A stretch of DNA of 64,000 nucleotides, from assembly GCF_029227915.1 (NCBI RefSeq), contig NC_079880.1, positions 28,019,501-28,083,500 of the forward strand. The letters run 5' to 3'. The notes under the pieces are model-generated. The model saw only the letters and a list, made by a program, of their open reading frames with translations. It had not been told where the DNA came from and did not search any database. The first letter of the stretch is position 1; the number at the start of each line of letters is the position of its first letter. Below, piece by piece: positions 51,501 to 63,748 of the stretch. The stretch is from Hydractinia symbiolongicarpus (lineage: Eukaryota > Cnidaria > Hydrozoa > Anthoathecata > Hydractiniidae). Position numbers and translations under genes: made by a program.

Positions 51501-52307
51501 GAAAACTACAAGTCTCATGCGTTTTAGTGGTGAAAAAATAATTTAAAAAATCGATCGGGAAATGAGTTTACTCCCTGGGTACTTTCTTTATATACTTTTG
51601 ACTATACTGGCCAAGCCCGGGATTTACGGGAAATCGCGGGTTTTCGTTTGCCGGCGATTAAACATCTTTTATTCAGCGTCTCATCAAAAATGAAAACATT
51701 TTTGAAAACTACAAGTCTCATGCGTTTTAGTGGTGAAAAGATAATTTAAAAAATCGTTTTGGAAATGAGTTTACTCACAGGGTACTTTCTTTGTATACAT
51801 TCGACTATACAGGCCAAGCCCGGGATTTACGGGAAATTGCGGGTTTTGTTTTGCCGGCGATTAAACAACTTTTATTAAGCGTTTCATCAAAAATGAAAAC
51901 ATTTCTGAGAACTACAAGTCTCATGCGTTTTAGTGGTGAAAAAATAATTTAAAAAATCGTTCGGAAAATGAGTTTACTCCCTGGGTACTTTCTTTGTATA
52001 CTTTTGACTATACAGGCCAAGCCCGAGATTTACGGAAAATCGCAGGTTTTTGTTTGCCGGCGATTAAACTTCTTTTATTCAGCGTCTCATCAAAAATGAA
52101 AACATTTTTGAAAACTAAAGGTGTCATGCGTTTTAGTGGTGAAAAAATAATTTAAAAAATCGTTCGGGAAATGAGTTTACTCCCTGGATACTTTCTTTGT
52201 ATACTTTTGACTATGCGGCCGAGTCCGGGGTTTACAAGAAATGGCGGGTTTTCGTTTGCCGGCGATTAAACTTCTTTTATTCAGCGTCTCATCAAAAATG
52301 AAAACAT
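48560..52307 (+). repeat. Large duplicated block, copy 1 (partner at 54,850-58,390)
   Basis: Offset to the partner is 6,286 bp at GAAGTAGCGGG (48,791/55,077 and 49,400/55,686), 5,881 bp at AGTCCGGAAT (50,601/56,482) and TAAAAAACAC (50,892/56,773), and 6,083 bp at GGGAAATTGC (51,831/57,914). So the partner lost two monomers (405 bp) and later gained one (202 bp). Inside, a 609-bp trimer is repeated (GAAGTAG at 48,791 and 49,400). From about 50,850 the unit order follows that of the 5,007-bp HOR (CAGTTCTCAAGCGTTCTAG, AAATAAGAACATT, AAATAAAACATT). Confidence 0.88.
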
Positions 52308-54849
52308 TTTTAAAAACTACAAGTCTCATGGGCTTTAGTGGTGAAATAATAATTTAAAAAATCGTTTGGGAAATGAGTTTCCTCCCTGGGTACTTTCTTT
52401 GTATACTTTTGACTATACGGGCCGAGTCCGGGATTTACAGGTAATCGCAGGTTTTCGTTTGCCGGCGATTAAACCTCTTTCATTAAGCGTCTCATCAAAA
52501 ATGAAAACATTTTTAAAAACTACAAGTCTCATGCGTTGTAGTAGTAAAAAAATAATATAAAAAATCGTTTTGGAAATGAGTTTACTCACAGGGTACTTTC
52601 TTTGTATACATTCGACTATACGGGCCAAGCCCGGGATTTACGGGAAATCGCAGATTTTCGTTTGCCGGCGATTAAACCTCTTTCATTAAGCGTCTCATCA
52701 AAAATGAAAACATTTTTGAAAACTACAAGTCTCATGCGTTGTAGTGGTGAAAAATTAATATAAAAAATCGTTCGGAAAATGAGTTTACTCCCTGGGTACT
52801 TTCTTTGTATACTTTTGACTATACGGGCCGAGTCCGGGATTTACGGGAAATCGCGGATTTTCGTTTGCCGGCGATTAAACCTCTTTCATTAAGCGTCTCA
52901 TCAAAAATGAAAACATTTTTGAAAACTACAAGTCTCATGCGTTGTAGTGGTGAAAAAATAATTTAAAAAATCGTTCGGAAAATGAGTTTACTCCCTGGGT
53001 ACTTTCTTTGCATACTTTTGACTATACGGGCCGAGTCCGGGGTTTACGGGAAATGGCGGGTTTTCGTTTGCCGGCGATTAAACTTCTTTTATTCAGCGTC
53101 TCATCAAAAATGAAAACATTTTTGAAAACTACAAGTCTCATGCGTTTTAGTGGTAAAAAGATAATTTAAAAAATCCTTTTGGAAATGAGTTTAATCACAG
53201 GGTACTTTCTTTTTTACATTCGACTATACAGGCCAATCTCAGGATTTACGGGAAATCGCGGGTTTTCGTTTGCCGGCGATTAAACTTCTTTTATTCAGCG
53301 TCTCATCAAAAATGAAAACATTTTTGAGAACTACAAGTCTCATGCGTTGTAGCGGTGAAAAAATTATTTCAAAAATCGTTCGCAACATGAGTTTACTCCC
53401 TGGGTACTTTCTTTGTATACTTTTGACTATACGGGTCGAGTCCGGGGTTTACAGGAAATGCCGGGTTTTCGTTTGCCGGCGATTAAACTTCTTTTATTCA
53501 GCGTCCCATCAAATATGAAAACATTTTTGAAAACTACAAGTCTTATGCGTTTTAGTGGTAAAAAAATAATATAAAAAATCGTTCGGAAAATGAGTTTACT
53601 CCCTCGGTACTTTCTTTGTATACTTTTGACTATACGGGCCGAGTCCGGGGTTTACGGGAAATGGCGGGTTTTCGTTTGCCGGCGATTAAACTTCTTTTAT
53701 TCAGCGTCTCATCAAAAATGAAAACATTTTTAAAAACTACAAGTCTCATGCGTTTTAGTGGTGAAAAGATAATTTAAAAAATCGTTTTGGAAATGAGTTT
53801 ACTCACAGGGTACTTTCTTTGTATACATTCGACTATACAGGTCAAGCCCGGGATTTACGGGAAATCGCGGGTTTTTGTTTGCCGGCGATTAAACCACTTT
53901 CATTAAGCGTCTCATCAAAAATGAAAACATTTCTAAAAACTACAAGTCTCATGCGTTTTAGTGGTGAAAAAATAATTTAAAAAATCGTTCGGGAAATAAG
54001 TTTACTCCCTGGGTACTTTCTTTGTATACTTTTGACTATACGGGCCGAGTCCAGGATTTACGGGAAGTCACGGGTTTTCGTTTGAGGGCGATTAAACTTC
54101 TTTTATTCAGCGTCTCATCAAAAATGAAAACATTTTTGAAAACTACAAGTCTCATGCGTTTTAGTGGTAAAAAGATAATATAAAAAATCGTTTTGGAAAT
54201 GAGTTTACTCACAGGGTACTTTCTTTGTATACATTCGACTATACAGGCCAAGCCCGGGATTTACGGGAAGTCGCGGGTTTTCGTTTGAGGGCGATTAAAC
54301 TTCTTTTATTCAGCGTCTCATCAAAAATGAAAACATTTTTGAAAACTACAAGTCTCATGCGTTTTAGTGGTAAAAAGATAATATAAAAAATCGTTTTGGA
54401 AATGAGTTTACTCACAGGGTACTTCTTTGTATACATTCGACTATACAGGCCAAGCCCGGGATTTACGGGAAATCGCGGGTTTTCGTTTGCCGGCGATTAA
54501 ACTTCTTTTATTCAGCGTCTCATCAAAAATGAAAACATTTTTGAGAACTACAAGTCTCATGCGTTGTAGCGGTGAAAAAATTATTTAAAAAATCGTTTGC
54601 AACATGAGTTTACTCCCTGGGTACTTTCTTTGTATACTTTTGACTATACGGGCCGAGTCCGGGATTTACAGGAAATGGTGGGTTTTCGTTTGACGGCGAT
54701 TAAACATTTTTATTCTGCGTCTCATCAAAAATAAAAGCATTTTTGAAAACTACAAGTCTCATGCGTTTTAGTGGTGAAAAGATAATTTAAAAAATCGTTT
54801 TGGAAAGGAGTTTACTCACAGGGTACTTTCTTTTTATACATTTGACTAT
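52308..54849 (+). repeat. Monomers between the two large blocks
   Basis: Begins with CATGGGC and a unit reading GTTTCCTCCCTGGG, then CGCGGATTTTCG units. A CTTTTTTACATTCGAC unit near 53,210 with CCAATCTCAGG has relatives at 60,711 and 61,725. Bases about 53,640-54,420 resemble 40,460-41,260 (ACAGGTCAAGCCC unit, two GAGGGCG units). A unit near 54,690 has GACGGCGATTAAACATTTTT and ATTCTGCG. No gene is seen. Confidence 0.78.
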
Positions 54850-57800
54850 ACAGGCCAAGCCCGGGATTTACGGGAAATCGCGGGTTTTCGTTTGCCGGCG
54901 ATTAAACCACTTTCATTAAGCGTCTTATCAAAAATGAAAACATTTCTGAAAACTACAAGTCTCATGCGTTTTAGTGGTGAAAAAATAATTTAAAAAATCG
55001 TTCGGGAAATGAGTTTACTCCCTGGGTACTTTCTTTGTATACTTTTGACTATACGGGCCGAGTCCGGGATTTACGGGAAGTAGCGGGTTTTCGTTTGAGG
55101 GCGATTAAACTCCTTTTATTCAGCGTCTCATCAAAAATGAAAACATTTTTAAAAACTGCAAGTCTCATGGGCTTTAGTGGTGAAATAATAATTTAAAAAA
55201 TCGTTTTGGAAATGAGTTTACTCACAGGGTACTTTCTTTTTATACATTTGACTATACAGGCCAAGCCCGGGATTTACGGGAAATTGCGGGTTTTCGTTTG
55301 CCGCTGATTAAACCACTTTCATTAAGCGTCTCATCAAAAATGAAAACATTTCTGAAAACTACAAGTCTCATGCGTTTTAGTGGTGAAAAGATAATTTAAA
55401 AAATCGTTTTGGAAATGAGTTTACTCACAGGGTACTTTCTTTTTATACATTTGACTATACAGGCCAAGCCCGGGATTTACGGGAAATCGCGGGTTTTCGT
55501 TTGCCGGCGATTAAACCACTTTCATTAAGCGTCTTATCAAAAATGAAAACATTTCTGAAAACTACAAGTCTCATGCGTTTTAGTGGTGAAAAAATAATTT
55601 AAAAAATCGTTCGGGAAATGAGTTTACTCCCTGGGTACTTTCTTTGTATACTTTTGACTATACGGGCCGAGTCCGGGATTTACGGGAAGTAGCGGGTTTT
55701 CGTTTGAGGGCGATTAAACTCCTTTTATTCAGCGTCTCATCAAAAATGAAAACATTTTTAAAAACTGCAAGTCTCATGGGCTTTAGTGGTGAAATAATAA
55801 TTTAAAAAATCGTTTTGGAAATGAGTTTACTCACAGGGTACTTTCTTTTTATACATTTGACTATACAGGCCAAGCCCGGGATTTACGGGAAATTGCGGGT
55901 TTTCGTTTGCCGCTGATTAAACCACTTTCATTAAGCGTCTCATCAAAAATGAAAACATTTCTGAAAACTACAAGTCTCATGCGTTTTAGTGGTGAAAAGA
56001 TAATTTAAAAAATCGTTTTGGAAATGAGTTTACTCACAGGGTACTTTCTTTTTATAAATTCGACTATACAGGCCAAGCCCGGGATTTACGGGAAATTGCG
56101 GGTTTTCGTTTGCCGCCGATTAAACCACTTTCCTTAAGCGTCTCATCAAAAATGAAAACATTTCTGAAAACTACAAGTCTCATGCGTTTTAGTAGTGAAA
56201 TAATAACTTAAAAAATCGTTCGGAAAATGAGTTTACTCACAGGGTTCTTTCTTTGTATACTTTTGACTATACGGGCCGAGTCCGGGATTTACGGGAAGTC
56301 GCAGGTTTTCGTTTGAGGGCGATTAAACTCCTTTTATTCAGCGTCTCATCAAAAATGAAAACATTTTTAAAAACTGCAAGTCTCATGTGTTTTAGTGGTG
56401 AAAAGATAATTTAAAAAATCGTTTTGGAAATGAATTTACTCACAGGGTACTTTCTTTGTATACTTTTGACTATACGGGCCGAGTCCGGAATTTACGGGAA
56501 GTTGCGGGTTTTCGTTTGAGGGCGATTAAACTTCTTTTATTCAGCGTCTCATCAAAAATGAAAACATTTTTGAAAACTACAAGTCTCAAGCTTGTAGTGG
56601 TGAAAAAATAATTTAAAAAGTCGTTCGGAAAATGAGTTTACTCCCTGGGTACTTTCTTTGTATACTTTTGACTATACGGGCCGAGTCCGGGGTTTACGGG
56701 AAATGGCGGGTTTTCGTTTGCCGGCGATTAAACTTCTTTTATTCAGCGTCTCATCAAAAATGAAAACATTTTTAAAAAACACAAGTCTCATGCGTTTTAG
56801 TGGTGAAAAAATAATTTAAAAAATCCTTAGGGAAATGAGTTTACTCCCTGGGTACTTTCTTTGTATACTTTTGACTATGCGGGCCGAGTCCGGGGTTTAC
56901 GGGAAATGGCGGGTTTTCGTTTGCCGGCGATTAAACTTCTTTTATTCAGCGTCTCATCAAAAATGAAAACATTTTTGAAAACTACAGTTCTCAAGCGTTC
57001 TAGTGGTGAAAAGATAATTTAAAAAATCGTTTTGGAAATGAGTTTACTCACAGGGTACTTTCTTTGTATACATTCGACTATACGGGCCAAGCCCGGGATT
57101 TACGGGAAATCGAAGGTTTTTGTTTGCCGGCGATTAAACTTTTTTTATTCAGCGTCTCATCAAAAAAAAGAACATTTTTGAAAACTACAAGTCTCATGCG
57201 TTTTAGTGGTGAAAAAATAATTTAAAAAGTCGTTCGGGAAATGAGTTTACTCCCTGGGTACTTTCCTTGTATACTTTTGACTATACGGGCCGAGTCCGGG
57301 ATTTACGGGAAATCGCAGGTTTTAGTTTGCCGGCGATTAAACTTCTTTTATTCAGCGTCTCATCAAAAATAAAACATTTTTGAAAACTACAAGTCTCATG
57401 CGTTTTAGTGGTGAAAAAATAATTTAAAAAATCGATCGGGAAACGAGTTTACTCCCTGGGTACTTTCTTTATATACTTTTGACTATACTGGCCAAGCCCG
57501 GGATTTACGGGAAATCGCGGGTTTTCGTTTGCCAGCGATTAAACATCTTTTATTCAGCGTCTCATCAAAAATGAAAACATTTTTGAAAACTACAATTCTC
57601 AAGCTTGTAGTGGTGAAAAAATAATTTAAAAAATCGTTCGGAAAATGAGTTTACTCCCTGGGTACTTTCTTTGTATACTTTTGACTATACGGGCCGAGTC
57701 CGGGGTTTACGGGAAATGGCGGGTTTTCGTTTGCCGGCGATTAAACTTCTTTTATTCAGCGTCTGATCAAAAATGAAAACATTTTTGAAAACTACAAGTC

Positions 57801-58390
57801 TCATGCGTTTTAGTGGTGAAAAGATAATTTAAAAAATCGTTTTGGAAATGAGTTTACTCACAGGGTACTTTCTTTGTATACATTTGACTATACAGGCCAA
57901 GCCCGGGATTTACGGGAAATTGCGGGTTTTGTTTTGCCGGCGATTAAACAACTTTTATTAAGCGTCTCATCAAAAATGAAAACATTTCTGAGAACTACAA
58001 GTCTCATGCGTTTTAGTGGTGAAAAAATAATTCAAAAAATCGTTCGGAAAATGAGTTTACTCCCTGGGTACTTTCTTTGTATACTTTTGACTATACAGGC
58101 CAAGCCCGAGATTTACGGAAAATCGCAGGTTTTCGTTTGCCGGCGATTAAACTTCTTTTATTCAGCGTCTCATCAAAAATGAAAACATTTTTGAAAACTA
58201 AAGGTGTCATGCGTTTTAGTGGTGAAAAAATAATTTAAAAAATCGTTCGGGAAATGAGTTTACTCCCTGGATACTTTCTTTGTATACTTTTGACTATGCG
58301 GCCGAGTCCGGGGTTTACAAGAAATGGCGGGTTTTCGTTTGCCGGCGATTAAACTTCTTTTATTCAGCGTCTCATCAAAAATGAAAACAT
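54850..58390 (+). repeat. Large duplicated block, copy 2
   Basis: Partner of 48,560-52,307. The 405-bp loss fuses AACTGCAAGTCTCATG of one unit to TGTTTTAGTGG of another near 56,375-56,392. The 202-bp gain near 57,590-57,790 adds a HindIII-derived unit (CAATTCTCAAGCTTG) and a TGATC unit (57,764). Homology ends near 58,390, after GGGGTTTACAAGAAATGG. Confidence 0.88.
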
Positions 58391-60292
58391 TTTTGAAAAC
58401 TACAAGTCTCATGCGTTGTAGTGGTGAAAAAATAATTTAAAAATTCGTTCGGAAAATGAGTTTACTCCCTGGGTACTTTCTTTGCATACTTTTGACTATA
58501 CGGGCCGAGTCCGGGGTTTACGGGAAATGGTGGGTTTTCGTTTGCCGGCGATTAAACTTCTTTTATTCAGCGTCTCATCAAAAATGAAAACATTTTTGAA
58601 AACTACAAGTCTCATGCGTTTTAGTGGTAAAAAGATAATTTAAAAAATCGTTTTGGAAATGAGTTTAATCACAGGGTGCTTCTTTGTATACATTCGACTA
58701 TACAGGCCAAGCCCGGAATTTACGGGAAATCGCGGGTTTTCGTTTGCCGGCGATTAAACTTCTTTTATTCAGCGTCTCATCAAAAATGAAAACATTTTTG
58801 AGAACTACAAGTCTCATGCGTTGTAGCGGTGAAAAAGGTATTTAAAAAATCGTTCGCAACATAAGTTTACTCCCTGGGTACTTTCTTTGTATACTTTTGA
58901 TTATACGGGCCGAGTCCGGGATTTACGGGAAATCGCAGGTTTTAGTTTGCCGGCGATTAAACTTCTTTTATTCAGCGTCTCATCAAAAATAAAACATTTT
59001 TGAAAACTACAAGTCTCATGCGTTTTAGTGGTGAAAAAATAATTTAAAAAATCGATCGGGAAATGAGTTTACTCCCTGGGTACTTTCTTTATATACTTTT
59101 GACTATACTGGCCAAGCCCGGGATTTACGGGAAATCGCGGGTTTTCGTTTGCCGGCGATTAAACTTCTTTTATTCAGCGTCTCATCAAAAATGAAAACAT
59201 TTTTGAGAACTACAAGTCTCATGCGTTGTAGCGGTGAAAAAGGTATTTAAAAAATCGTTCGCAACATAAGTTTACTCCCTGGGTACTTTCTTTGTATACT
59301 TTTGACTATACGGGCCGAGTCCGGGATTTACGGGAAATCGCAGGTTTTAGTTTGCCGGCGATTAAACTTCTTTTATTCAGCGTCTCATCAAAAATAAAAC
59401 ATTTTTGAAAACTACAAGTCTCATGCGTTTTAGTGGTGAAAAAATAATTTAAAAAATCGATCGGGAAATGAGTTTACTCCCTGGGTACTTTCTTTATATA
59501 CTTTTGACTATACTGGCCAAGCCCGGGATTTACGGGAAATCGCGGGTTTTCGTTTGCCAGCGATTAAACATCTTTTATTCAGCGTCTCATCAAAAATGAA
59601 AACATTTTTGAAAACTACAAGTCTCAAGCTTGTAGTGGTGAAAAAATAATTTAAAAAATCGTTCGGAAAATGAGTTTACTCCCTGGGTACTTTCTTTGTA
59701 TACTTTTGACTATACGGGCCGAGTCCGGGGTTTACGGGAAATGGCAGGTTTTCGTTTGCCGGCGATTAAACTTCTTTTATTCAGCGTCTCATCAAAAATG
59801 AAAACATTTTTGAAAACTACAAGTCTCATGCGTTTTAGTGGTAAAAAGATAATTTAAAAAATCGTTTTGGAAATGAGTTTAATCACAGGGTGCTTCTTTG
59901 TATACATTCGACTATACAGGCCAAGCCCGGAATTTACGGGAAATCGCGGGTTTTCGTTTGCCGGCGATTAAACTTCTTTTATTCAGCGTCTCATCAAAAA
60001 TGAAAACATTTTTGAGAACTACAAGTCTCATGCGTTGTAGCGGTGAAAAAGGTATTTAAAAAATCGTTCGGAAAATGAGTTTACTCCCTGGGTACTTTCT
60101 TTGTATACTTTTGACTATACGGGCCGAGTCCGGGATTTACGGGAAATCGCGGATTTTCGTTTGCCGGCGATTAAACCTCTTTCATTAAGCGTCTCATCAA
60201 AAATGAAAACATTTTTGAAAACTACAAGTCTCATGCGTTGTAGTGGTGAAAAAATAATTTAAAAAATCGTTCGGAAAATGAGTTTACTCCCT
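58391..60292 (+). repeat. Monomers with a tandem dimer duplication
   Basis: Bases about 58,800-59,150 match 59,205-59,555 at an offset of 405 bp (two units): a GTAGCGG unit with GGTATTTAAAAAATCG and GCAACATAAG, followed by an AAATAAAACATT unit with ATCGATCGGG and ACTGGCC. The copies separate at GCCGGCG (59,152) versus GCCAGCG (59,557). A HindIII-type hairpin lies at 59,614-59,636. Confidence 0.85.
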
Positions 60293-61306
60293 GGGTACTT
60301 TCTTTGCATACTTTTGACTATACGGGCCGAGTCCGGGGTTTACGGGAAATGGCGGGTTTTCGTTTGCCCGCGATTAAACCTCTTTCATTAAGCGTCTCAT
60401 CAAAAATGAAAACATTTTTGAAAACTACAAGTCTCATGCGTTGTAGTGGTGAAAAAATAATTTAAAAAATCGTTCGGAAAATGAGTTTACTCCCTGGGTA
60501 CTTTCTTTGCATACTTTTGACTATACGGGCCGAGTCCGGGGTTTACGGGAAATGGCGGGTTTTCGTTTGCCGGCGATTAAACTTCTTTTATTCAGCGTCT
60601 CATCAAAAATGAAAACATTTTTGAAAACTACAAGTCTCATGCGTTTTAGTGGTAAAAAGATAATTTAAAAAATCCTTTTGGAAATGAGTTTAATCACAGG
60701 GTACTTTCTTTTTTACATTCGACTATACAGGCCAATCCCAGGATTTACGGAAAATCGCGGGTTTTCGTTTGCCGGCGATTAAACTTCTTTTATTCAGCGT
60801 CTCACCAAAAATGAAAACATTTTTGAGAACTACAAGTCTCATGCGTTGTAGCGGTGAAAAAATTATTTAAAAAATCGTTCGCAACATGAGTTTACTCCCT
60901 GGGTACTTTCTTTGTATACTTTTGACTATACGGGTCGAGTCCGGGGTTTACAGGAAATGCCGGGTTTTCGTTTGCCGGCGATTAAACTTCTTTTATTCAG
61001 CGTCCCATCAAATATGAAAACATTTTTGAAAACTACAAGTCTCATGCGTTTTAGTGGTAAAAAAATAATATAAAAAATCGTTCGGAAAATGAGTTTACTC
61101 CCTGGGTACTTTCTTTGTATACTTTTGACTATACGGGCCGAGTCCGGGGTTTACGGGAAATGGCGGGTTTTCGTTTGAGGGCGATTAAACTTCTTTTATT
61201 CAGCGTCTCATCAAAAATGAAAACATTTTTGAAAACTACAAGTCTCATGCGTTTTAGTGGTAAAAAGATAATATAAAAAATCGTTTTTGAAATGAGTTTA
61301 CTCACA
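60293..61306 (+). repeat. 1,014-bp 5-mer tandem repeat, copy 1
   Basis: Five units in order: CTCTTTCATTAAG unit, plain GAG unit, CTTTTTTACATTCGAC unit with CCAATCCCAGG, GTCCCATCAAATATG unit, GAGGGCG unit. The order repeats exactly at +1,014 (TTTTACATTC at 60,711/61,725). Copy 1 has GCCCGCG near 60,366 where copy 2 has GCCGGCG. Confidence 0.92.
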
Positions 61307-62320
61307 GGGTACTTTCTTTGCATACTTTTGACTATACGGGCCGAGTCCGGGGTTTACGGGAAATGGCGGGTTTTCGTTTGCCGGCGATTAAACCTCTTTC
61401 ATTAAGCGTCTCATCAAAAATGAAAACATTTTTGAAAACTACAAGTCTCATGCGTTGTAGTGGTGAAAAAATAATTTAAAAAATCGTTCGGAAAATGAGT
61501 TTACTCCCTGGGTACTTTCTTTGCATACTTTTGACTATACGGGCCGAGTCCGGGGTTTACGGGAAATGGCGGGTTTTCGTTTGCCGGCGATTAAACTTCT
61601 TTTATTCAGCGTCTCATCAAAAATGAAAACATTTTTGAAAACTACAAGTCTCATGCGTTTTAGTGGTAAAAAGATAATTTAAAAAATCCTTTTGGAAATG
61701 AGTTTAATCACAGGGTACTTTCTTTTTTACATTCGACTATACAGGCCAATCCCAGGATTTACGGAAAATCGCGGGTTTTCGTTTGCCGGCGATTAAACTT
61801 CTTTTATTCAGCGTCTCACCAAAAATGAAAACATTTTTGAGAACTACAAGTCTCATGCGTTGTAGCGGTGAAAAAATTATTTAAAAAATCGTTCGCAACA
61901 TGAGTTTACTCCCTGGGTACTTTCTTTGTATACTTTTGACTATACGGGTCGAGTCCGGGGTTTACAGGAAATGCCGGGTTTTCGTTTGCCGGCGATTAAA
62001 CTTCTTTTATTCAGCGTCCCATCAAATATGAAAACATTTTTGAAAACTACAAGTCTCATGCGTTTTAGTGGTAAAAAAATAATATAAAAAATCGTTCGGA
62101 AAATGAGTTTACTCCCTGGGTACTTTCTTTGTATACTTTTGACTATACGGGCCGAGTCCGGGGTTTACGGGAAATGGCGGGTTTTCGTTTGAGGGCGATT
62201 AAACTTCTTTTATTCAGCGTCTCATCAAAAATGAAAACATTTTTGAAAACTACAAGTCTCATGCGTTTTAGTGGTAAAAAGATAATATAAAAAATCGTTT
62301 TTGAAATGAGTTTACTCACA
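61307..62320 (+). repeat. 1,014-bp 5-mer tandem repeat, copy 2
   Basis: Starts in the tract GGGTACTTTCTTTG (61,307-61,320), which is preceded by CACA like the end of copy 2 (62,321) and followed by CATACTTTTG like the start of copy 1 (60,307). This hybrid marks the exchange point. Confidence 0.92.
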
Positions 62321-62754
62321 GGGTACTTTCTTTGTATACATTCGACTATACAGGCCAAGCCCGGGATTTACGGGAAGTCGCGGGTTTTCGTTTGAGGGCG
62401 ATTAAACTTCTTATATTCAGCGTCTCATCAAAAATCAAAACATTTTTGAAAACTACAAGTCTCATGCGTTTTAGTGTTAAAAAAATAATATAAAAAATCG
62501 TTCGGAAAATGAGTTTACTCCCTGGGTACTTTCTTTGTATGCCTTTGACTATACGGCCGAGTCTGGGGTTTACGGGAAATGGCGGGTTTTTGTTTGCCGG
62601 CGATTAAACTTCTTTTATTCAGCGTCTCATCAAAAATGAAAACATTTTTGAAAACTACAAGTCTCATGCGTTTTAGTGGTGAAAAGATAATTTAAAAAAT
62701 CGTTTTGGAAATGAGTTTACTCACAGGGTACTTTCTTTGTATACATTCGACTAT

Positions 62755-62947
62755 ACAGGTCAAGCCCGGGATTTACGGAAAATCGCGGGTTTTTGTTTGC
62801 CGGCGATTAAACCACTTTCATTAAGCGTCCCATCAAAAATGAAAACATTTCTAAAAACTACAAGTCTCATGCGTTGTATTGGTGAAAAAATGGAATAGTG
62901 GAAATGAGTTTACTCCCTGGGTACTTTCTTTGTATACTTTTGACTAT
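62755..62947 (+). repeat. 193-bp short monomer with GGAATAGT filler, copy 2
   Basis: An ACAGGTCAAGCCC unit with CATTTCTAAAAAC and GTTGTATTGG, then GAAAAAATGGAATAGTGG. It is the same replacement as at 46,681, in a different monomer background. Confidence 0.92.
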
Positions 62948-63555
62948 ACGGGCCGAGTCCGGGTCTCACGGGAAGTCGCCGGTTTTCGTTTGCCGGCAAT
63001 TAAACTTCTTTTACTCAGCGTTTCATCAAAAATGAAAACATTTTTAAAAACTACAAGTCTCATGGGCTTTAGTGGTGAAAAGATAATTTAAAAAATCGTT
63101 TTGGAAATGAGTTTACTCACAGGGTACTTTCTTTGTATACATTCGACTAAACGGGCTAAGCCCGGGATTTACGGGAAATCGCGGGTTGTCCTTTGCCGGC
63201 GATTAAACCACTTTCATTAAGCGTCTCATCAAAAATGAAAACATTTCTGAAAACTACAAGTCTCATGCGTTTTAGTGGTGAAAAAATAATTTAAAAAATC
63301 GTTCGGGAAATGAGTTTACACCCTGGGTACTTTTTTGTATACTTTTGACTATACGGGCCGAGTCCAGGATTTACGGAAAATCGCAGGTTTTCGTTTGCCG
63401 GCGATTAAACTTCTTTTATTCAGCGTCTCATCAAAAATGAAAACATTTTTGAAAACTACAAGTCTCATGCGTTTTAGTGGTGAAAAAATAAATTAAAAAA
63501 TCGTTGGAAAAATGAGTTTACTCCCTGGGTACTTTCTTTGTATACTTTTGACTAT

Positions 63556-63748
63556 ACGGGCCGAGTCCGGGGTTTACGGGAAATGGCGGGTTTTCGTTTG
63601 AGGGCGATTAAACTTCTTTTATTCAGCGTCTCATCAAAAATGAAAACATTTTTGAAAACTACAAGTCTCATGCGTTGTATTGGTGAAAAAATGGAATAGT
63701 GGAAATGAGTTTACACCCTGGGTACTTTCTTTGTATACTTTTGACGAT
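63556..63748 (+). repeat. 193-bp short monomer with GGAATAGT filler, copy 3
   Basis: A GAG-type GAGGGCG unit with GTTGTATTGG and the same GGAATAGT junction. It is followed, as at 46,740, by a unit starting CGATACGGGCT. It is 17,009 bp from copy 1. Confidence 0.92.
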
